Source of the DNA: Tomocerus qinae
Lineage: Eukaryota > Arthropoda > Collembola > Entomobryomorpha > Tomoceridae
Direction: 5' to 3'
Assembly (NCBI GenBank): GCA_020055645.1
Contig: CM034546.1
Span: 1,426,001-1,490,000 of the forward strand
Length of the DNA: 64,000 nt
The notes below the pieces were generated by a model that was not told the origin of the DNA, made no database searches, and saw nothing but the letters and a program-made list of their open reading frames with translations. Positions within the stretch are counted from its first letter, which is position 1, and every line of letters starts with the position of its first letter. Of this stretch, positions 55,387 through 64,000 are shown one piece after another. The translations under genes and the position numbers were made by a program.

Positions 55387-58300
55387 ATGTGGGGTAAGTG
55401 AAATAAAGTGAATTTATTTTCCTTGTGATATCTTTGCTAGCATATATTCACTAAAATATCAAGTAACGTATAGTTGCAATTAATTTAGTATTTCCACTTT
55501 TTCTGAATTTCAAATTCACAGGACCTTCTGTTTCTGTCATTTGCAAATGACATTCAGAAAACAGAAAACTAATCCGCTTAAAATAAAATGTAACATTTGT
55601 TGTAAATTTGTACAGGAAAAAGGAAATTTGCTTGGATTACTGCAGCCGTAGATGAGGAAACGGCTCTGCAGGCAATTGTGCTGGCGAAATCACTCTCTAG
55701 AGTCGTCACGGAAGCCGACAAGATAATTTTGGTATCTGAAGATGTTCCTGATCGTTTTTGGTGTGTTATTTCTAATCGAACAACGGGACATTAAAAAAAA
55801 TTTTGTCTCATTCATAATGATTGGAAATTATAATTACTTATATCAATTACTACAGAAGAGTCGATAACATTTTGAATTTCCTGGAAGATTGTAATGATAT
55901 CCAATAATTTAATATCTTCTTTCCAGTGCAATCCTGGTCAAGTTTTTCGACGCCCTCGTTTCAATCGAATTGAAACTTGAAATATCGAAACTTCCGAAAC
56001 CAGAATTGCTTATCACTCACGCCTGGAATGTGACCGGATATGCCAAATGCGTCGTTCTCCGCCCCAATAAAGTAGTAAGTACAATAAAGCATAATTACCC
56101 TGAATGGTGGACCATCTTGGGTCCATTTTCAGCTTCGTAGATTCGTAGTCATACTCAATTACTCAGCCATGCACTAGGATGTTATCATTAAAGTAAAATA
56201 AAACATTGGCTTTCAAACAATGTTTGGTAGACTCATCGGTAAATTCGCTTTACGGTTATTCTAATTAACAGGATACTGGAGTAAAATAACAGCGTGTAAT
56301 TTAAAATTTCAAACAGTAGTAAATGCAGGCCAAAGTTTTGAAAGACGAATATTATTACTGACTTATAAGTACTTCTTGATTGCTATTCGTTTCATGTAGG
56401 TCGTTAAAAATTGTGACGAACTATTTGATACGGAAAACAGCTTTTCAACAGTAAAGATTGGGGAATCTGAAAAGCAGATTGATGCGACGGTCATGGTTAT
56501 TGAGCCTGGATTTGAACATTTCAGAAGCATCAAAAAATTGGCCATGGATCAACAATTCAGTTCTAGTAAGTGTACTAGGGAATCCAAAGCCGGTTTTACA
56601 CCGGTTTTAAAACCGGTGAAAAACCGAATTTTTCAAAACCGGAAACCGGTTTTCATTTTCTGAAAACCGGTGTTGATAGAAGATTTTTAACTATATCTGA
56701 TATGCAGTTAAAATGGCAATAAAGCCTGAAAATTCAAAAAACCGAAATTGAGATACAATTATAAAGTCACATAAATTATATAAAATAGTAAAACGTTTAT
56801 TAATAATAACATGAAAATCCTTAATGTTTGGATACGTGCAATTATGTAGACTCCAGTAAAGTAAAACACAATAAACTAGTATTTACAATAACAGTAATGT
56901 AATAGAAGGGCAATCACCAGCAGTTCCGTTTAGAGTTTTTTACTTTAGAGTAACGCAATACAAAAATGTCAGTAAAGATTTTCTATCCTCGATATATTTT
57001 TTGAAATAAAATAAAATTTGTTAATTAGATTGAATCATTTTAAATCAATTTTCTCTAATTTTCAAAAATTTAGAAAGCATAAAAATATGAGAAAAATTTA
57101 TTTGCTTCAATGACGCTGCATTCTATGATGGGATATTCTATGATTGCATTGATTACCTTTGAGAATTATCGAAAACTGGATATGAGTTGGAAAAAACTTA
57201 CTACATGGATTTAAGTAAAAACTCTCAGCGTTTTTGGAGTGGCCAATAATTTTAGTACATAAATTTACAACATTTAAATTATTTATTTTGAGAATGACTC
57301 GATAGAATTGGTTTTGTATAAGGGTCCCCTCCAATTGCAATACATTTAGTAACATAACTACTTTTGAGATTTACATCTCATTTAAAAATTAAAATTAAAT
57401 TAAAATGTTAAGCAAAAGTTAAAATTCCACTTGATGAAATTGTGTTCTGTCTGTATTTGTCTGCAAACACATTAATTTGGTAGTATTAGCATTGAATTTT
57501 AAAAAATAAATTTTCGGTTTTTAAAACCGGTGAAAAACCGGTTTTAAAAGTTCAAAAACCCGAAAACCGGTTTTAAAATTTGGGTCCGGTTTTGGATTCC
57601 CTAAAGTGTACCCTTTTGCACATATTTTTAATAGACACGACTCGGGCATTTTATTTACGGCCTCTAAGTCAGTATTTAAATCAATAACACGTAGGAACTT
57701 AACTATTTCCTATTTGACTTAGTTTCGGAGATATTGGATGTCCACTTTTGCCAAACTAAAATGGGGAAACTGGAAAATGTATATAATTTGAATGTTGAGA
57801 GTCAGACTTTGAAGAATACGTAAGTAAATATCTTCTATTTGTGTCTGCATCGGCATCAAGCACGTATCCCATTTTTGACATTATTTTTGATTGTGCTCCC
57901 TAGACCAAATTTCTGGATTTGTCCCTGACCTGCATTGCGTATTAACTCGCAATTTACACTAAGATAGTGAAAAAATTGAAGAATACCAAAGACCAAAGAT
58001 AGCTTCATTCATATATGATTTGAAAGTCAATGATACCACAGTCACAATAGGTTCTTGGTGCATTTTGGTGTTTCACTATTATTTCTTTAATTAATTTTTT
58101 GCACTAACTCGGGCATACAAGTCTGTACAGTAAACTATTGTGGTTGGCATGAAATATTTAGCTTTTTAGTAACGCATTATTTGAATTAGTATCTGTATGA
58201 GTAACAAATGTGTAGTATGTAAATATTTAGTGAGTCAGAATGATATAAATGAACGGAGTTTTGAAACTCTGTTCTGCTAGTTTTGGCGCAAGCAAGATAA

Positions 58301-61300
58301 CGTTATTACTTATTACAGTTAGGAAATAAATCTGGCTGTAAATATATTATCTGTGCAAATTAAACTACTTATGTCTACCTAATATTTTTGTTGTACGTTT
58401 TCAGGCAATTACCGGACATCAAAATTTTCTCTGGCTTAGAAAAATTTTGGCCACAAAACCCAGAAGCATTACATGACATTTTTCAGGTAATATTTGAGTA
58501 TCTCTATAGAAAATATTATAACCACAACATAGATTTAAAGTACCTATACCAATCCTTCTATATATGTACTACCTATGTCTTGTTGGTACTGTCCAAAAGC
58601 AAAAAACGTGCATGTCCGGCAGGTACCCCAGTGCCGCCCCGCCCCGACGGGCGGCCCCAGGTGGCATCTCTTGGTGCCCCCCTTAAATTCCCAGAAAAAT
58701 ACAATTATTTTGTCAAAAAAAGTTAAAAAATCCAAAAAATTAAAGGTCTTTATTTTACCCATATATTTTTTTGGCCCCCCTTGGTCAAATTCCTGTATAC
58801 GTGCTTGATCTACACAAACAATAAACCGAAACATTGAAATTTTCTAAAATGTAATAATGTGAATTGAAATGTAATAATAATTGTGCTGCTGTAATTTGGA
58901 TTAATGTGTTGGATTACAGCCAAAGCAATACCAAAACTCAAATAAAGTCGCAACATATTACGTGTCCTAAATTTACCACTTTTTTGGTTTTTTTACCATT
59001 CCCGTCACAGTGGTATTTTTACACATGTATGTGAGCCTATAAATTTGCAATTTTGCCACTTATTATTTTTTAAGCGTACACTGATATGGTCACTGAAAAA
59101 TTGTCATTAAGTCAAAAACATTGTAACTCAACTTGCACCTTTTTTGTCATTTTGAATTTCAATCTCGAGCATCGGAGCATGTTATTATGGTAAGTCATCG
59201 AAATACAATTTGCTTTATTTATCTTGCCCACAAAACTTAGGTATTACGTATACACTACAACTGTTATATTGCAATTAATGTTTTCAATAATGTACCCCAA
59301 CCCATACATTCAGGTGCTACATTTAGTGCATGGAGGTATGCGTTGGGGTACATTCTTGAAAACATTAATTATTTTAATGTGTACATCGAATCACTGAAGT
59401 TCTTCTCTGCTAATTACAATATTGGTAGGCTGACCGTAATTTGACTAAAGAAAACGGGTCTCTATACAGTACAGTATTCATAAATCGATTTCGGAGGGAG
59501 CAATGTCATTAATATGTCCATGGCATCATTGCGTGCATTTTAACGCATGACTAAATTAAAGTAAAACTTTTAACTAAGCCATGTGACTTTTTACCGAAAA
59601 TGGTCAATAATTTAGCCTACCTTACACTTCACAAATAATCGTTCGAAGCGCAAAAAATTTTCTTAAAAAGGAAAGGATGGTCAGCCTACATAATGGGACA
59701 ATGTTCCATATATTCATATTCGGGTTCATAAAAAATTCAGATGGTGCCTATAAACATTAAAATGTTATGGTAATAAAAGGATTTACCTTTTCAATGTTAT
59801 AGAAAGCACTTTAAAAACTGATTTTCAAACCTGTGTGTACTTATAGGGAGCTTACAATTTGTGGCTATTATGGAGGCAACAGACTCAAGAACAATTAGAA
59901 AGCCTGATGCTGGAAAACAACGGTTTGAACATCGAGTCAACTATCCATTATAAAGAATCTATAGCCATCATTGGACATAGTTGCCGATTTCCAGGCGCCA
60001 ACAACATTGATGAATTTTGGGAACTCATAAAAAGTGGAGGTGATGGAATCCGATCGGTACCCGTTGAACGACTTTCCGAAAATCAACTCAATGATACCAG
60101 ATTTACAGAATCAAAAGCTGGATTCCTTAAATGCCCGATTGATGAGTTCGATGCCAAGTTTTTCGGTATCAGTCCTCGAGAGGCGGCTTTTATGGATCCA
60201 CAGCAGAGGCTTCTCGCTGAAGTGGCTTGGGAAGCATTGGAAAATGCGGCAATCGATCCACATTCTTTGAAAGGGAGTAACACGGGAGTATTTACTGGAG
60301 TGTGGACACACGACTACGAAAGAGTGATTGCCGAAAACTCAACTGCACAAGATTTTCACCATGTGATCCTTGGAAACGCCTTTTCTGCAACATCCGCGAG
60401 AGTTTCTTACTTCTTGGGTCTCAATGGACCGAATGTGGCTACAGAGAGCGGCTGTTCCTCTTCGATGGTGGCTCTTCACCTGGCTTGCGACAGTCTCAGG
60501 AAAAGAGAAACCAATTTGGGTCTTGTGTTGGGTTCCAACCTAATTATCATTCCATTACCACTCGGGGAGATTCCAATTCTGGCCAAAGATGGTCACTGTA
60601 AAACTTTCGATGAATCGGCGGATGGGTTTGGCCGAGCAGAAGGAGTAGCCGCAATTGTTTTGAAAAGATTGCCAGATGCAATTAAAAATGGTGACAGGAT
60701 TATGGGTATTATTAGAGGGACAGCAGTGAGTAACGAAGGAACATCTTCCAATTTCGGAACTCCGAGTAAACTCTGTCAGCAAATTGCTATAAATCATGCT
60801 TTGAATAATGCACGAGTCAAGCCAGGAGATGTTGATTATGTAGAGGCCCATGGAACTGGAACCCCCATTGGGGATCCCATTGAATTCGCCGCCATTTCCG
60901 CCGGCTACACTGGAGAAAGAGAGAAATCACTTTTTATTGGGTCGGTCAAGACAAATATAGGTCATACTGAATCAGCAGCTGGGTTAGCTGGGCTAATGAA
61001 AGTTATTCTGGCGATGGAGCATGAGGAGATTCCTCCTCATAGGAATTTCACTAAATTAAATCCTAGTATTGACTTGGACGTTGTTCCAGCTATTATTCCT
61101 CTTGAACCTACACCATGGTTGAAAAACTCTGAAAGGACTCGAATTGCTGGTGTGAGTTCATTTGGGATTAGTGGGACCAATGTCCACGTAATTGTAGAAG
61201 AGCCTCCATGTAATATAAAAACACGGCCTGTAGAACTAAATACTCTTAAGTCTGAAAAATCTCATCATATTTTAACTCTGTCTGCAAAATCAGAAAATGC

Positions 61301-64000
61301 TCTCAAAGATTTGAGTAATCTTTACGCCAAATATTTGAACCACAACCCATCCGTTAAGATCACTGACCTCACTCACACCTGTAATACAGGACGGGCACAT
61401 CACAAGCACCGTCTAGCAGTTACTGGAAAATCAGTGGCCGATTTTCAGAAAGCTTTAGAAAGTGATATGCATATTCCACCTACACTTAATGATAAACCTA
61501 AAGTGGCCTTTCTGTTCACTGGACAAGGTTCGCAATATGCAGGAATGGCGAAGTCTCTTTTTCAGTCCAATTATATGTTTAATCAAGCATTCACAGAGTG
61601 TGACAATATTATTAAAAGTAATACAGGCATTTCATTGAAAGATGCTTTGTGGAACGACTCAGTTGATAATTTATTAGATCAAACAGTTTGTAGCCAACTT
61701 TCAATTTTTTCTGTAGAGTACGGTCTTTTGAAATTGTGGGAAAGTGTAGGAATTTTTCCCGATGTCGTTCTAGGTCATAGTGTCGGAGAATTTGCTGCTG
61801 CGGTAGCTAATGGGATACTTAGTCTAGAAGACGCTTTAGCTTTGCTTACCGAACGAAGTAGATTAATTCAGAGTCTTCCACCAGGTGGCATGATTGCTGT
61901 TCGTTCACCGAAGGCAAATGTGTCTAAATTAATTTCTGAATTTTTAAATGTTCATTCGGATATGTGGTTGGATATTGCTGTTATCAATTCCGAAGAAGAA
62001 GTTGTAGTAGCTGGCAACAAAAATTCAATTGAAACTTTTAAAACATTTTGTGAAAATAATGAAGTGAAGATACAAGTTCTCGCAGCTTCCCATGCTTTCC
62101 ACTCTCGAGATATGGATAAAATTGGGAAAGAATTTGGAGAATTTTCTAGTAAATTGTCCTACAAGTCTCCAAAATGGCATTACGTATCAGGGACTACAGG
62201 CAACTGTCTGTCAAGCAATGAGATGCAGGATGGAAGTTATTGGGTTAGACATGCAAGGGAATCAGTCAATTTTCTAAAGGGAATGTCAACGCTTGGAGAT
62301 CTTGGTTGCAATATTTTTATAGAAATTGGAGCACACCCTGTACTGTTGGCATTAGGAATGAACAACTTAAATGCTTCTGGAAACCAACTGTGGATTCCTT
62401 CTTTAAGACGAAATAAGGACGACTGGGAAACTATTATGAGTAGCATGGGAATATTGTACACGAACGGGTTAGATATTAATTGGGAATCCTTAGACAAATC
62501 TTTGCGCAGGAAAAAGTTGCAGTTGCCCCTATATCCATTTCAGAGGCAAAAATATTGGGCAGATATGTGTGGAGATATTAGTGAAAAAATAATTCATCCT
62601 CTTCTTGGAAAGAAGGTTTCAGTTGCTGACGTATCCCATTATGTTTACGAACACATTTGGGGTTTAAACGATCTGCAATTTATAAAAGATCACCAAGTTG
62701 CTCATATCATTGTTTTACCAGGTGCAGGGTTTTTAGAAATGATTTTAGCAACAGGAAAGGATATTCTCCTAAAAAATAATGAAAACGATTCTGGTTTGCT
62801 AACGGTAAAAGATTTTGTAGTGGAATCTCCACTGGAGCTGGAGGAAGGAAAGAAATATAAAATTCAAGTAGTTGCCTCTCCCATTGAAAATAAGACTGAT
62901 ACGTTTCATGTCAAAATCTATATGTTCAGGAAACTGAATGGTTATAATGACGAAAAGGGTTGGAAACGATATTCAAGTGCATGTGTTTCTCTATCGGAGT
63001 CTATAAGTGTGTCTTCCGAAGAAAGTTGCAGCAATGTTGCTGAAACAAACAACGAAATGAAACTTGAGAGTAACTATTTTCAAGAAGATATAACTACTGT
63101 AAAAAGTCGGTGTCCAACCGAACAGGATTCCAAAGAGTTTTATAAGATGGCCCCGGAGATTGGAATATTTTTTGGCGAGAACTTTCAAAGCATAGAATCA
63201 GTTTGGGTTGGAGAGAATGAAGCTGTGGCTTTAATTCCCATTCCGACAAAGGCAGGCAATTTAGCTAATTATGTTTTTCATCCAATAATTTTAGATGCCA
63301 TGATACAATTATTCGGTTTGAGCATTGGAACGGATAACGTAGACCTTTATTTGCCTGTTGCTATTGATAAAGTATTTTTTGTAAATGATTCAGCCACAGA
63401 AAGTCTTTTCGCCCATGCAAAATGGTCGGAAAAAATATCTTTGGGAACCGTTGCTTTGTACAATGAGAAAAACGTTTTGCTTGCAGTGATGGTGGGAATT
63501 CGGTTGATGAAGACATCTGTTAGTTCTTTTTTGAATGTTATCAATGCCCACAAGAACATGTTGCCCGGAATGTACCAGGAAGTGTGGAGACAGCGAGTAG
63601 GGCCAGTACAGGCTCGAATAGATGTTAAGAAAATTGTAGATGCAAAAGATGCCATAGAGCCACTTACTGTTAGTATGGAACAGCATATGAATATGTTTGA
63701 GTTGGAATGTTCCAAAAAGGGAGCAGAGGCCGTGAAATTGTTAATCCAGAAAATGTTAAAACAGAATGGATTTGCCCCTGAAGTGGGAGTTGTTTATTGC
63801 ATAGAGGAGTTTCTCCAAAACTACTTGATTCATCCCGAACATCGTCTATTTGTGAAACGATTGTTCGAAATATTATGTGAAGAGGGTTTCGGTGTAGAAA
63901 TCAACGACGAATCTGGCTTTATGGATGGCTGGAAATGTGTTAAGGAATTTCCTTCACTTGAAGCAATTGAAAAGAGGATGTCAGAGATTGATGATTTCTT
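55387..64000 (+). CDS. Glycogenin-like (GT8) domain fused to type I polyketide synthase (KS-AT-DH-...; runs off right edge)
   Basis: Seven exons join in phase: 55387-55393 (start MWG), 55616-55760, 55927-56074, 56400-56565, 57723-57819, 58405-58486 and 59847 to beyond 64000; 1,599 residues are visible. Residues about 6-245 match glycogenin/GT8 (KFAWITAAVDEETALQAIVL; YAKCVVLRP; CDELFD; FWPQNPEAL; NLWLLWRQQ) but lack DxD (Arg96-Pro-Asn98). KS about 252-663: Cys418 (ESGCSSSM), His550 (EAHGTGTP), His588 (KTNIGHTES). AT about 770-1070: Ser860 in GHSVGEF and HAFH, the malonyl-type motif. DH about 1133-1440: His1164 (DHQVAHIIVLP) and Asp1365 (LDAMIQ). Residues about 1490-1599 resemble the helical lead-in to PKS methyltransferase domains (HPEHRLFVKRLFEILCEEGF). 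Later domains (MT, ER, KR, ACP) must lie outside. The product is unknown. Confidence 0.88.
56576..57603. mobile_element. hAT-like MITE with CCGGTTTT subrepeats in PKS-gene intron, 8-bp TSD
   Basis: It begins TAGGGAATCCAAAGCCGG and ends CCGGTTTTGGATTCCCTA. Perfect 8-bp duplication AAGTGTAC (56568-56575 and 57604-57611). Arms carry repeated AAAACCGG/CCGGTTTT. No transposase. It begins only 10 bp past the splice donor of the fourth exon, and its target duplication overlaps donor bases +3 to +10. Confidence 0.92.
58600..58810. repeat. GC-rich dispersed-repeat fragment in PKS-gene intron 6
   Basis: A local GC-rich patch (CGCCCCGCCCCGACGGGCGG) stands out from the AT-rich intron. It ends in CCCCCTTGGTCAAATTCCTG, a motif with relatives near 11885, 46600 and 57897. 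Probably the end of a transposon family. Confidence 0.55.
59272..59370. repeat. Hairpin with GGGGTACATT arms in PKS-gene intron 6
   Basis: AATTAATGTTTTCAATAATG plus TACCCCAACCCATAC is complementary to GTATGCGTTGGGGTACATTC plus TTGAAAACATTAATT, with about 28 bp between. Probably a small MITE. Confidence 0.7.

Noticed and set aside
55376-55393. Upstream ATG (MPVLCG) as start of the GT8-PKS gene
   Set aside because: Its frame does not match the next exon (phase 0 against the needed phase 1). The ATG at 55387 (MWG) joins in phase to KRKFAWIT, as in glycogenins.
60034-60601. Short plus- and minus-strand open frames over the KS region
   Set aside because: They are shadows of the long PKS frame, which has no stop to the window edge.

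Overview
The window is AT-rich eukaryotic nuclear DNA with spliced genes (short GT-AG introns, many miniature transposons inside introns). Gustatory-receptor-like and ionotropic-receptor-like chemoreceptors, a sigma-class GST and short TTAGG tracts point to an arthropod. A springtail is my best guess, but nothing here proves the lineage. All splice models were built by eye from reading frame, GT-AG sites and intron phase.

Layout. 0-1.75 kb: 5' part of vps36 (ESCRT-II) on the minus strand, running off the left edge. 2.3-5.3 kb: a four-exon wax-ester synthase/DGAT-type acyltransferase, divergent from vps36. 5.3-9.9 kb: gene-poor, with a long-TIR transposon carrying a captured exon-like fragment and several minisatellites. 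9.97-13.86 kb: complete five-exon mitochondrial enoyl-CoA hydratase (290 aa) with at least four miniature elements in its introns. 16.15-17.22 kb: a stand-alone RNase III-domain protein with a predicted myristoylation start and a CaaX end. 17.95-19.55 kb (minus): a zinc-ribbon/SDR fusion protein. 19.6-26.7 kb: no recognised gene, but two striking foldback elements. 26.7-50.8 kb: a chemosensory neighbourhood (truncated IR, 393-aa receptor, intact 666-aa IR, unknown ORF, seven-exon GR, sigma GST, decayed IR). It is interrupted by two 'GTGCCAA' elements, a young copia-like LTR element and a hAT MITE. 51-55 kb: mostly repeats and one doubtful exon.

55.39-64.0 kb (open at the right edge): the most notable gene. 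Six small exons encode a glycogenin-like GT8 domain. They splice in consistent phase into one giant exon (at least 4.15 kb, no intron) encoding KS, AT and DH domains of a type I polyketide synthase and the lead-in to a probable methyltransferase. The GT8 part lacks the DxD metal site and other glycogenin catalytic residues, while the KS and AT catalytic residues are intact. This pseudo-glycogenin/PKS fusion is the best candidate for an undescribed system.

Mobile DNA shapes much of the window. Several elements have perfect 8-bp target duplications (hAT-like), one stowaway-like element is nested in another transposon, and a paralogous empty site is visible. The copia-like element has identical LTRs and an intact 745-aa ORF, but it lacks reverse transcriptase and has lost protease and integrase catalytic residues.
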